Assembly (NCBI RefSeq): GCF_014197135.1
Contig: NZ_JACIFA010000002.1
Span: 1-64,000, forward strand
DNA length: 64,000 nt
From: Sphingomonas zeae
GTDB taxonomy: Bacteria; Pseudomonadota; Alphaproteobacteria; Sphingomonadales; Sphingomonadaceae
Reading direction: 5' to 3'
In this document: positions 28,325-36,619 of the stretch, one piece after another
How positions within the stretch are numbered: the first letter of the stretch is position 1
Layout of the letters: every line of letters begins with the position of its first letter
The notes under the pieces: model-generated
Told to the model about the DNA's origin: nothing
Seen by the model: only the letters and a program-made list of their open reading frames with translations
Databases searched by the model: none
Position numbers and translations under genes: made by a program

Positions 28325-29986
28325 TCAGCTTTCGAGCAATCGATCCGCCTGGGCACGCGCCTCGTCGGTAATGGTCGCGCCCGACAGCATCCGGGCAATC
28401 TCCTCACGCCGTTCCTCGTCACTCAAGGTGCGGACGCCGGTACGGGTAACGGTACCGTCATGGCTTTTGGCGATCAGCAGATGTGCCGCCCCGCGCGCCG
28501 CCACCTGCGGGCTGTGGGTGACGACGAGCAACTGGGTGCGGCCCGCCAGCCGATGCAGCCGGTCGCCGATCGCCGAGGCCACGGCGCCGCCGACGCCGCG
28601 ATCAATCTCGTCGAAGATCATCGTCGTGGCGCCGCCCTCCTCGGCCAGCGCGACCTTCAACGCCAGGATGAAGCGCGACAATTCGCCACCGCTGGCGATC
28701 TTCATCAGGGGAGCGAAGGGTGCGCCGGGGTTGGTCGAAATCTCGAACTCCACCCGGTCCTTGCCCGCCGCCGACCACCCCGATGCTTCGAGTGGTGCGA
28801 CGATGGTACGAAACCGCGCGGCGTCGAGCTTCAACGGAGCCAACTCGCCCTTTACCGCTTGATCCAGCCGTTCGGCGGCGGCTGTGCGCGCAGCCGTGAC
28901 TTTCGCAGCGTGTTTGTCATAGGCGGCCCGCGCGGTCGCGACCGCCGCTTCCAGTCGGCCGATGCCTTCCTCTCCCGCATCGAGCCGTTCGAGCCGCCCG
29001 CGCAGCTGCTCGGTCAGCTCGGCTAGATCATCGGGCTGGACCCGATGCTTGCGCGCCATGCCGCGCAGTTCGAACAGCCGGGCCTCATCCTCTTCCAGCG
29101 CGCGGGGATCATAGGCGAGTTCGCGTTGCGCCTCGATCAGGCGTTCCTCGGCCAGCGACGCCTCGATCACCGCACGGTCGATGGCCGCCAGCGCTTCGGC
29201 GAGCGCGGGATGGTCCCCGCCGATCCGCTCCAGCACGCGTGCGGCCTGGCGCAACCCCGCCAGCGCGCCGTCCGATCCTTGCAGATGGTCCTCGATCGCG
29301 CCCAGCTCGCCCGCGATCTTTTCGGAACGCTGCATGGTGCGGCGTCGGTCGGCCAGTGCCTCTTCCTCGCCGGGTTCGGGGGCGAGCTTGGTCAGTTCGG
29401 CGACCGCATGTTCCAGCCATTCGCGGTCGCGGGCCGCCGTCTCGATCTCCTCGCGCGCGGCGGTCAACGCGGCTTCGGCCTCGCGAAATTGCGCCCAGGC
29501 GGCGGCGACCGCGCCGGTGTCGATCCGCCCAAAGCTGTCGAGCATCATCCGGTGGCCGCGTGGGTTCAGCAGGCCGCGATCGTCATGCTGGCCATGAATC
29601 TCGACCAGATAGGGAGCGATCTCGCGCAGCAAGGCGGCGGAGGCGGGCTGGCTGTTGACGAAGCCCCGGCTTCCGCCATCGGCCTTCACCTGACGCCGCA
29701 CGATCAGCGGCTCACCCGGTTCGACCGCGATGCCCGCCTCGTCGAGAATGGCGGCCAGGCGGCTGTCGGGGGCGGGGGGCTCGAAACTGGCGGTAACGAT
29801 GGCCTGTCCCGCGCCGTGGCGGACCAGCCCGCTGTCGCCGCGCCCACCCAGCGCCAGCCCGAGCGCGTCGAGCAGGATCGATTTGCCCGCCCCGGTCTCA
29901 CCGGTCAGAACGCCGAGGCCCCGGCCGAAATCCAAGTCCAGAGCCTCGATCAGGACGACATCACGAATGGACAGCGCGGTCAGCAT
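28325..29986 (-). CDS. recN: DNA repair protein RecN
   Basis: RecN is an SMC-like ATPase that acts in double-strand-break repair. The 553-residue protein has the Walker A in LTGETGAGKSILLDALGLALGG, an Arg/Glu-rich coiled-coil middle (about 160-380), an SMC-type signature (SGGELSRFILALK) and Walker B (MIFDEIDRGVGG), ending in the D/H-loop (LLVVTHSPQVAA). All motifs are intact and the length is standard. It lies downstream of bamD on the same strand, as in many Alphaproteobacteria, with a palindromic repeat in the 250-bp gap. Confidence 0.95.
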   Translation of the reverse strand: MLTALSIRDVVLIEALDLDFGRGLGVLTGETGAGKSILLDALGLALGGRGDSGLVRHGAGQAIVTASFEPPAPDSRLAAILDEAGIAVEPGEPLIVRRQVKADGGSRGFVNSQPASAALLREIAPYLVEIHGQHDDRGLLNPRGHRMMLDSFGRIDTGAVAAAWAQFREAEAALTAAREEIETAARDREWLEHAVAELTKLAPEPGEEEALADRRRTMQRSEKIAGELGAIEDHLQGSDGALAGLRQAARVLERIGGDHPALAEALAAIDRAVIEASLAEERLIEAQRELAYDPRALEEDEARLFELRGMARKHRVQPDDLAELTEQLRGRLERLDAGEEGIGRLEAAVATARAAYDKHAAKVTAARTAAAERLDQAVKGELAPLKLDAARFRTIVAPLEASGWSAAGKDRVEFEISTNPGAPFAPLMKIASGGELSRFILALKVALAEEGGATTMIFDEIDRGVGGAVASAIGDRLHRLAGRTQLLVVTHSPQVAARGAAHLLIAKSHDGTVTRTGVRTLSDEERREEIARMLSGATITDEARAQADRLLES

Positions 29987-30085
29987 GGCGCGCGATATAA
30001 AGCCAAATGCGGCGCGATGTTATCCCCCGTCGCAAAAATGATCCCGATTTGTTCGGGAGGGGGCCGGTCGCTACGAAATCTTATT

Positions 30086-30216
30086 CCGCTCCCGCAAGGG
30101 GAGGGGGACCAGCGAAGCTGGTGGAGAGGGGCTCGGGTCGCGAGGATGGGCGTCCTCGCCACGGGCACACCCCTCCGTCAAGCCTGCGGCCCGCAACCTT
30201 CCGCTGCAGGGGAGGA
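30086..30216. repeat. GC-rich palindromic repeat, copy D
   Basis: A variant copy has CCGCTCCCGCAAGGGGAGG at one end and TTCCGCTGCAGGGGAGGAA at the other, with inner hairpin ACCAGCGAAGCTGGT. It lies between bamD and recN, just 3' of bamD and about 100 bp upstream of recN. It is the only intergenic copy found between co-directional genes. Confidence 0.65.
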
Positions 30217-30236
30217 AAGCTGGCTTACCTGAAAAC

Positions 30237-31172
30237 TCAACCCGTGGGCGAGCTGTTGTTGCCGGTCGGGGTCGGACGGCCCGGCGCCGCCGCGCTCGGC
30301 GTGACGGTGCCGCCGCTGCCGGGCAGGCCGATATTGACCGAACCCGGCGTACCGGTCGGCACCACGGGCTGGCCTGGCTGGATCGGGGGGATCGTCTGTA
30401 CCGGATATTCGCGCATCAGCTTGTACGCGCGGTTATACCAGTCGCTGCCCGGATAATTGGCACCCAGCACGGCGGCGGAACGCTCCGCCTCGCCGCGCAC
30501 GCCCAGCGCCAGATAGGTCTCGACCAGACGCATCAGCGCCTCGGGCGTGTGGCTGGTCGTCTGGTACTTGTCGACGACGGTGCGGAAGCGCATCGACGCG
30601 GCCAGCCACTGGTGCCGATCCTCGTAGAAGCGGCCGATCTCCATCTCCTTGCCCGCCAAGTGATCGTTGACCAGATCGACCTTCAACCGCGAATCGGCGG
30701 CATAGCGGCTGTTGGGATAGCGGCGCATCAGTTCGCCCAGCGCGTCGAGCGCCTGGCGAGTGATCTTCTGGTCGCGGGTCACGTCCTGGATCTGCTCATA
30801 ATAGCCGAGCGCGATCAGATAATAGGCATAGGGCGCGTCGCGATTGCCCGGATGGACCGAGATGAAACGCTGCGCTGATTGGATCGACTGGGTATAGTCG
30901 CGACCCAGATAATAGCTGAACGCGCTCATCAGCTGCGCGCGGCGAGCCCAGATCGAATAGGGGTGCTGACGCTCCACCTCGTCGAACAGCAGCGCGGCCT
31001 CCTTATAGCGGTGCTGGTCCAGCCGGTTCTTGGCGGCCGTGTACAGCGTGCCGACGTCGCGCGCGACATAAGGCAGGTCAGTGCGGGTACGGTTGCGGGC
31101 GCAACCCGCGATCGGAAGGGCCAGAGCGGCGATCAGCGCCAGCGACAGCGCACGGGAACGGGGGTTACGCAT
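30237..31172 (-). CDS. bamD: Outer-membrane assembly lipoprotein BamD
   Basis: BamD is the essential TPR lipoprotein of the BAM complex, which inserts beta-barrel proteins into the outer membrane. The product (about 311 residues from ATG 31172) has a lipoprotein signal (MRNPRSRALSLALIAALALP) with lipobox IAGC, C24. BamD TPR motifs follow: LYTAAKNRLDQHRYKEAALLFDEVERQHPYS, DYTQSIQSAQRFISVHPGN, and YPNSRYAADSR. The last about 70 residues are Pro/Gly/Ser/Thr-rich, a low-complexity tail longer than in E. coli. AAGGAC lies 7 bp before the start, supporting it over the long upstream frame. Confidence 0.93.
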   Translation of the reverse strand: MRNPRSRALSLALIAALALPIAGCARNRTRTDLPYVARDVGTLYTAAKNRLDQHRYKEAALLFDEVERQHPYSIWARRAQLMSAFSYYLGRDYTQSIQSAQRFISVHPGNRDAPYAYYLIALGYYEQIQDVTRDQKITRQALDALGELMRRYPNSRYAADSRLKVDLVNDHLAGKEMEIGRFYEDRHQWLAASMRFRTVVDKYQTTSHTPEALMRLVETYLALGVRGEAERSAAVLGANYPGSDWYNRAYKLMREYPVQTIPPIQPGQPVVPTGTPGSVNIGLPGSGGTVTPSAAAPGRPTPTGNNSSPTG

Positions 31173-31366
31173 CGCGCATGTCCTTAGCGCAGCATTGGGG
31201 CGGGGAACAGTCCTTCCCGCACAACCGTAACGATAGGCCGTGACGACAGACGACTTGCCATTCCGATAGCGCTCGCGGCATGGGGCGAGCTCGGGCCGGG
31301 CGGCACGGAACGCCCCCAAGGCCCCGACGGTTCTGCCGTCGCCCGATCGGAAGGAATCGAACGACC

Positions 31367-32191
31367 ATGCCCGCCACGATGCTCCAAACCCACCGCGTCG
31401 AAAAACCCTGGGGCCGCCACACGCTGTATCCGGGGTTCGAGGATGTTGCGCCGGGCAGCGCGCCCGTCGGCGAGGTCTGGTTCCAGGAACCCGGCGACAC
31501 CTCGCCCGACCTGCTCATCAAATATCTGTTCACCAGTGAGAAGCTGTCGGTGCAGGTCCACCCGGATGACGAACAGGCCCATGCCCGTGGCCTGCCGCGC
31601 GGCAAGGACGAGTGCTGGACCATCCTCACCGCCGAGCCCGATTCGACTATCGCGCTGGGGCCGAAGGCGCCGATGACCAAGGAACAGTTGCGCAGCCATG
31701 CACGGGACGGCTCGGTCGAGGCGGATCTGGACTGGGTGCCCGTGAAGGAGGGTGATTTCTACTACGCGCCCTCGGGCACCATCCATGCGATCGGCGCAGG
31801 GCTTACCGTGATCGAGGTCCAGCAGAACAGCGAAACCACCTATCGCCTCTATGACTATGGCAGCGACCGCGAGCTCCATCTGGAGGACGGGGTCGATGTC
31901 GCGCATCTGACGCCTTACGAACCGATCGTCTCGCCCGGTGCAGCGGGCGAGGGGCGCGACATCCTGGTCGAAGGACCCAAATTCGTGCTGGAGCGCTGGG
32001 CGGCGGGCGACCATGCGGTGGCCTTGCCCGAGGGGCGGACGGCGTGGCTGATCCCGATCACCGGGTCGGGCGAGGTCGCGGGCGTTGCGTTCAAGGCGGG
32101 CCAGTGCCTGACCGTGACGGGCCAGGAAACGGTGACGCTGTCGGCAGACGGCGATGCGCTGTTTGCCTATGCGGGTACGAAGCGGCTCTGA
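31367..32191 (+). CDS. manA: Mannose-6-phosphate isomerase, type I (ManA-like cupin)
   Basis: This cupin-fold metalloenzyme of 274 residues interconverts mannose-6-phosphate and fructose-6-phosphate, feeding GDP-mannose synthesis. Metal-ligand motifs are visible: VQVHPDDEQAHA near residue 65, and GTIHAIGAGLTVIEVQQNSETTYRLYDY near 150-175. It is shorter than the classical ManA (about 390) and matches the compact alphaproteobacterial version. The ATG at 31367 is used; the ATG at 31379 (MLQTHRVEKPWG) is possible. It diverges from bamD. The link to the mannosyltransferases elsewhere in the window is suggestive only. Confidence 0.88.
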   Translation: MPATMLQTHRVEKPWGRHTLYPGFEDVAPGSAPVGEVWFQEPGDTSPDLLIKYLFTSEKLSVQVHPDDEQAHARGLPRGKDECWTILTAEPDSTIALGPKAPMTKEQLRSHARDGSVEADLDWVPVKEGDFYYAPSGTIHAIGAGLTVIEVQQNSETTYRLYDYGSDRELHLEDGVDVAHLTPYEPIVSPGAAGEGRDILVEGPKFVLERWAAGDHAVALPEGRTAWLIPITGSGEVAGVAFKAGQCLTVTGQETVTLSADGDALFAYAGTKRL

Positions 32192-32195
32192 AAAT

Positions 32196-32262
32196 CCCTC
32201 CCAAGGGGGGCAGGGCGAAGCCCTGACGGGGGGTGTCACCATCAGCGGTGACACCCCTCCAC
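32196..32262. repeat. GC-rich palindromic repeat, copy E (short form)
   Basis: This shortened copy has CCCTCCCAAGGGGGGCAGGG, an inner hairpin CAGGGCGAAGCCCTG, then GGTGTCACCATCAGCGGTGAC, ending in ACACCCCTCC. It lies between the convergent manA-like gene and the S41 peptidase gene. It lacks the paired outer CCTCCCC..GGGGAGG arms of copies A, B, C and F. Confidence 0.55.
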
Positions 32263-32267
32263 CGATT

Positions 32268-33710
32268 TTAGAACAAGCCAGGCACGTCACGCTGTGCGAC
32301 CGAGGGACGGTCGGGCTGCAGCAGCTTGCGCGGACCGGTCCCGACCGCCTGCGCACTGGCACTCGCACTGATCGGGGTGCAGCTCTTGCCCTGCAGGAAG
32401 TTGAGCGCGGCGCGGGTCGAGGCTTCCTGCGGATCGCCCATGCTGCGGGTCAGGTCGTCGCTGGCCGTGCAACTGGCGGGTACCACGCCAGCCAGGCCGT
32501 TATAATAATCGCCCTGCTTGTTGGCGTTCTGCAGCGAGATCGCGATCACGCGCAGCCGGTCGTCGCACTGGGCATTGTCGCGGGCAATCTGGCCCACCGG
32601 CTTGCCATAAGTGTTGGCGCCGATCAGCCCCGTATTCGCGCCCATATAGGGCAGGGTGCGATTGAGGACCAACTCGCTGGCCGAGGCGGTGCCGCCCGTG
32701 CCGATAAAGGCGAGGCGGGTCGGCACAATCGATTCGGGCTGTGGCGCAAAATAGGTCGTCTGGTTGTTCGACGCCTTGCTGGCGCGATAGGCGACATAGC
32801 CCATCACGTCCGACGTCTGGCGATTGCCGCCCAGCAGGTTGTTGAACAGGTCGGCGATCGGAATGGCACCGCCGCCATTATAGCGAAGGTCGACGATGAC
32901 CTGGGTGATGCCCTGCTGCTTGAAGGTCGCGAAGGCGGCGCGCAGTTGCGGATCGGCGGTGCTGATGAAGGTGCGCAGGTTGATATAGCCATAGCGCTGG
33001 CCGTTATCGGTGATGATCTGCGTGCCATAGCGCGGCGACACCGGCTGAAGGGTGAAGTCCGCCTTGGTCACCGCCACGGTACGGACATTGCCGCCCGACG
33101 AGTCGGCGACGCGGAAATAGCGGGTGGTTCCCGCCGTGTCGCTGCCCAGCGCATTGTACAGGCCGTTATTGGGGTCGGCGCGGACGATATCGGCGATCGA
33201 CTGGATATTCGACTGGGTGGTGCCGATGCCTTGGATCTCGGTGCCGCGATCGATCCCGGCGGCGAGTGCTGGGCCGCCCTCCATCGATTCGGCGATCATC
33301 AGCTTCGACATCGAAGCGTCGGCCGTCAGGCGCCAGCCGAAACCGGCCGAGGAGCCCGAGCTATAATAGGCGTCCTCTTCCTTGATCGAGGTCAGATAGG
33401 TGAAATACCGATCCTTGCGCTGCGCCCGCGCGGTCGCGGTCAACGCGTCGATATAATCGCTGACCGTCGTATAGCCCGACGGGTCGAGCGAGGCGGGCAG
33501 GGTATCGGGGAACAGATACCATTCGTTCATCTGCGCCCAGACCCAGTTCTGGCGATTGCGCAGCGAGCAGGTGCCGTCGATGGTGCCGGTCGCGGTGCCG
33601 CCACCCCCGGTGTTCGATCCGATCGTACTGTTGCTGCCCCCGTCACCGCCGCAACCCGCCAGCGTCGCGCTCAGCGCCAGCAGCGCGCCCCAACGTCCGA
33701 ATCGGCTCAT
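32268..33710 (-). CDS. S41-family peptidase lipoprotein
   Basis: This is a 480-residue C-terminal-processing-type serine protease exported as a lipoprotein: MSRFGRWGALLALSATLAGC, with lipidated C20, then a Gly/Ser/Thr-rich linker. The PDZ-like region (about 130-200, GPALAAGIDRGTEI) precedes the tail-specific protease core, with YINLRTFIST and VDLRYNGGG. The GGTASASELVLNRTLP motif carries the serine nucleophile, and GKPVGQ follows. The frame stays open far upstream of 33710, but the ATG at 33710 has a GGGGGA site and gives the signal sequence. Substrate unknown. Confidence 0.88.
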   Translation of the reverse strand: MSRFGRWGALLALSATLAGCGGDGGSNSTIGSNTGGGGTATGTIDGTCSLRNRQNWVWAQMNEWYLFPDTLPASLDPSGYTTVSDYIDALTATARAQRKDRYFTYLTSIKEEDAYYSSGSSAGFGWRLTADASMSKLMIAESMEGGPALAAGIDRGTEIQGIGTTQSNIQSIADIVRADPNNGLYNALGSDTAGTTRYFRVADSSGGNVRTVAVTKADFTLQPVSPRYGTQIITDNGQRYGYINLRTFISTADPQLRAAFATFKQQGITQVIVDLRYNGGGAIPIADLFNNLLGGNRQTSDVMGYVAYRASKASNNQTTYFAPQPESIVPTRLAFIGTGGTASASELVLNRTLPYMGANTGLIGANTYGKPVGQIARDNAQCDDRLRVIAISLQNANKQGDYYNGLAGVVPASCTASDDLTRSMGDPQEASTRAALNFLQGKSCTPISASASAQAVGTGPRKLLQPDRPSVAQRDVPGLF

Positions 33711-33911
33711 CGAATCCCCCACCTGAAAGCTGTCGAAAGGATAGCTTGTTGCCGTAACTGTGTCAGGTCCGATCTGTCGAGTTGATGAATGGCGTATATC
33801 TTGGCCGTCAGATTTATGATCTTGTAAACGCAAGTCGTGGTTCAGGCGGACGGTGTCGGTCATCATGCCCCGACATCTGCGCTTTTCGCCTCGACAGGAG
33901 TATGAGGTCTC

Positions 33912-35084
33912 ATGCTGAACGTGCTGACCCTGTCGAGCCTGTTTCCCGACGCCACGCGTCCGAATTTCGGCATCTTCGTCGAACGACAGACCGCCGCGCT
34001 GGCGTCGCGTCCCGGGGTCGCCGTCCGGGTGGTCGCGCCGATCGGCCTGCCGGTCTGGCCTTTGGCTCGCTCGGCCCGATTCCGTGCGCAGGCGGCACTC
34101 CCCTTGCGCGAAAATTGGGCGGGGCTGGACGTCAGCCGACCGCGTTTCGTGACGATACCCGGCACCGGCGGACGCTTTCATGTCCCGGCCCTGATCCGCG
34201 CGTTGATCCCGGTACTTGACCGGCTGTACGACGAAGCGCGGTTCGACGTGATCGATGCGTCCTTCTTCTTCCCCGATGGCCCGGCGGCGGTCGCGCTGGG
34301 GCGGCGTTACGGCGTGCCCGTCTCGATCAAGGCGCGGGGGGCGGACATTCACCTCTGGGGCCGCGCCCCCGCCACCCGTCATCAGGTGGCGCGTGCGGCG
34401 ATGCAGGCCGACGGCTTGCTGGCGGTCAGCGATGCGATGGCCGATGACGTGGCCGCGCTCGGCGTCTCGAAACACCGCATCCGCGTCCACCATACCGGCG
34501 TCGACCAGAGCCGGTTCCAGCCGATCGAACGCGACGGGGCCAAACAGGCGCTGGGCGTTACCGGGCCGCTGGTCGTGTCGCTGGGCGCGCTGATCCCGCG
34601 GAAGGGGCATGGCGTGGTGATCGACGCCGTCGCCCGGCTGCCGGGCGTCACCCTGATGATCGTGGGGGAGGGACCGGAGCGTGCCGCGCTCGCCGCCCGG
34701 GCCGAGCGCGCCGGGATCGCTGATCGGGTGCGGCTGGTCGGGGCGATTCCCCATGCCGAGTTGCCACCGTTGCTGGGCGCTGCGGATGTGATGGCATTGG
34801 CCTCCGCCTCCGAAGGGCTGGCCAATGCCTGGGTCGAGTCGCTCGCCTGCGGAACGCCGGTGGTCATCACCCCAGCCGGCGGGGCGGGCGATGTCGTGAC
34901 CAGCCGGGTGGCCGGGCGGATCGCGCTGGCCGATCCGGGCGAATTCGCCGCCGCGATTCTCGACGTGCTGGATCAGGCGGCCGACCCCTGGGCGGTGCGC
35001 GCGGTGGTGCGTGACTTTACCTGGGCGGCCAATGCGGCGGCGTTGCACTCGCACCTGGCGGAACTGGTCGCGCGCGGGCGGTAG
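33912..35084 (+). CDS. GT4-family glycosyltransferase
   Basis: The protein has 390 residues and two Rossmann-like halves. The N-terminal acceptor domain begins MLNVLTLSSLFPDATRPNFGIFVERQ. The C-terminal nucleotide-sugar domain shows SLGALIPRKGHG and the EX7E-type region SEGLANAWVESLACGTPVV, the hallmark of GT-B retaining family 4. It likely acts at the cytoplasmic face in polysaccharide or glycolipid assembly. It is a stand-alone gene between the S41 peptidase and repeat F, so the polymer is not indicated. Confidence 0.9.
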   Translation: MLNVLTLSSLFPDATRPNFGIFVERQTAALASRPGVAVRVVAPIGLPVWPLARSARFRAQAALPLRENWAGLDVSRPRFVTIPGTGGRFHVPALIRALIPVLDRLYDEARFDVIDASFFFPDGPAAVALGRRYGVPVSIKARGADIHLWGRAPATRHQVARAAMQADGLLAVSDAMADDVAALGVSKHRIRVHHTGVDQSRFQPIERDGAKQALGVTGPLVVSLGALIPRKGHGVVIDAVARLPGVTLMIVGEGPERAALAARAERAGIADRVRLVGAIPHAELPPLLGAADVMALASASEGLANAWVESLACGTPVVITPAGGAGDVVTSRVAGRIALADPGEFAAAILDVLDQAADPWAVRAVVRDFTWAANAAALHSHLAELVARGR

Positions 35085-35093
35085 GCAAATCAT

Positions 35094-35218
35094 CCTCCCC
35101 GGCACGGGGAGGGGGACCAGCCGCAGGCTGGTGGCGGGGGCGTGTTGCAAGCGACGTGCTGCGGGGAAGCCCCCCTCCGTCAGGCCTTTGGCCCGCCACC
35201 TTCCCGCGAGCGGGGAGG
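35094..35218. repeat. GC-rich palindromic repeat, copy F
   Basis: This copy is bounded by CCTCCCCGGCACGGGGAGG, identical to the left arm of copy A, and a GGGGAGG right end. Inner hairpins are ACCAGCCGCAGGCTGGT and TTGCAAGCGACGTGCTGC. It lies between the convergent GT4 and Mth938-like genes. The AAGCGACGT core also appears in elements G and H. Confidence 0.75.
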
Positions 35219-35229
35219 ATCGATTCTAC

Positions 35230-35613
35230 TCAGGCGTCGAGCGGGTAGAGGGCGGCGCAGAGCTTGCGGCCCTCGCTGCGCAGCACGCCCCAGGCGCGCG
35301 CGGCGGCGCGGCTGTCCATGACTTCGACGCCCAGCCCGCGCGCTTCCAGCGCGGCGACGAACGCGACGGGCGCGCGGCGCAGGGTCGCGCCCGTGCCGAG
35401 CAACAGGAATTCGGGGGCTTCGTCGACCAGCGCCGCGACCGATTCGGGGGTCAGCGCGTCGAACGGCGGCGGGCTCCATGGCTCATGCCAGTCGGGCGAG
35501 AGCAGCAGCGCGGGATAGGCGATCTCGCCCACCCGAAAGCCCGTGGCGGCAAAGCCACGGACGATCGGGCCGGGCGCGGTGGGATCGCGCGTGATGCGGA
35601 TCGAGTCGCTCAT
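35230..35613 (-). CDS. Mth938-like (DUF498) domain protein
   Basis: This 127-residue single-domain protein is of the Mth938/NDUFAF3-like fold (DUF498). Homologues include the mitochondrial complex I assembly factor NDUFAF3, but bacterial function is unclear. Typical features are GFAATGFRVGEIAYPALLLSPD and the LLGTGATLRRAP loop. It is the last gene of yajC-secD-secF, 9 bp after secF. This arrangement recurs in Alphaproteobacteria and suggests a link to membrane-protein insertion. Confidence 0.85.
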   Translation of the reverse strand: MSDSIRITRDPTAPGPIVRGFAATGFRVGEIAYPALLLSPDWHEPWSPPPFDALTPESVAALVDEAPEFLLLGTGATLRRAPVAFVAALEARGLGVEVMDSRAAARAWGVLRSEGRKLCAALYPLDA

Positions 35614-35622
35614 CCCGCCGAC

Positions 35623-36603
35623 TTACTCCTCACGCGGGGTGATGCGTTCGGCGTCGGCCACCTTGCGCTTGTCGGTGGTACCCGGCTTCTCGCGGTTGGG
35701 CTCGGCGCGCAGGCCCAGCGTGATGAGCAGCGAGGACGATACGTAGATCGACGAATAGGTGCCGACCACGATGCCCAGGATCATCGCCGCGGTGAAGCCG
35801 CGCAGCACATGGCCGCCCAGCAGCAGCAGCGCCATCAGCGCCAGCAGGATCGTGACCGAGGTCATGACCGTGCGCGGCAGCGTCTCGTTCACCGACAGGT
35901 TGATGATCTCGCGCATGTCCATCTTGCGATAGCGGCGCATATTCTCGCGGATGCGGTCATCGATGACGATCTTGTCGTTGATCGAATAGCCGATGATGGT
36001 CAGGAACGCCGCGATGATCGTCAGGTCGACTTCAAATCGCGTGATCGCGAAGAAGCCCAGCGTGACGAGAAGATCGTGGACGATGGCGACGATGGTCGAC
36101 ACGCCGAACTGCCATTCGAAGCGGAAGATGGCGAACAGGCCGATGCCCAGCACCGCCAGGACCACCGCCAGGACGCCGTGCTTGATGAGTTCGCCCGAGA
36201 CCTTGCCCGACACCGTGTCGTAACGGCTGAAGGTCGCGCCGGGGAATTGCTGGCCGAGCGCCGTCTCGACCTTGCGGACAACGGCATTGGTCGCGCCTTC
36301 GTCATTCGAGTTGGGCGCGGGCAGGCGGATGCTGATGGTGCGGCCGTCGCCGACCGTCTGGATATTGGCTTCACCGACGCCCAGCCCGTCGATCACCGAG
36401 CGGACCCGGTCGGCCGAAGGCGGGGTGGGGAACTTCTCTTCGATCATCAGGCCGCCGACAAAGTCGACGCCCAGATTGAGGCCCTTGGCGAACGTCACGC
36501 CGACCGCCAGCAAAGTGAGCGCGAGCGTCAGCCCGAACGCCCAGCCGCGCAGGCGGACAAAGTCGATGTTCGTGTTGTCGGGGACGAGTTTCAGGAGGCG
36601 CAT
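35623..36603 (-). CDS. secF: Protein translocase subunit SecF
   Basis: SecF, with SecD, uses the proton-motive force to pull exported proteins out of SecYEG. The 326-residue protein has TM1 (WAFGLTLALTLLAVGVTFAKG), a periplasmic loop with GVDFVGGLM, and then the conserved RND-like five-TM block with GYSINDKIVIDDRIRENM and LPRTVMTSVT. It starts at ATG 36603, 16 bp after secD, in the yajC-secD-secF operon. The tail is charged. Confidence 0.95.
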   Translation of the reverse strand: MRLLKLVPDNTNIDFVRLRGWAFGLTLALTLLAVGVTFAKGLNLGVDFVGGLMIEEKFPTPPSADRVRSVIDGLGVGEANIQTVGDGRTISIRLPAPNSNDEGATNAVVRKVETALGQQFPGATFSRYDTVSGKVSGELIKHGVLAVVLAVLGIGLFAIFRFEWQFGVSTIVAIVHDLLVTLGFFAITRFEVDLTIIAAFLTIIGYSINDKIVIDDRIRENMRRYRKMDMREIINLSVNETLPRTVMTSVTILLALMALLLLGGHVLRGFTAAMILGIVVGTYSSIYVSSSLLITLGLRAEPNREKPGTTDKRKVADAERITPREE

Positions 36604-36619
36604 GATCTGTTCTCCTGCC

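Noticed and set aside
32268-35150. A 960-residue minus-strand open frame covering the S41 peptidase and the GT4 gene
   Set aside because: Only the part from 33710 down has a signal sequence and peptidase motifs. The upstream part is antisense to the clear GT4 gene and is low-complexity, as expected from high-GC shadow frames.
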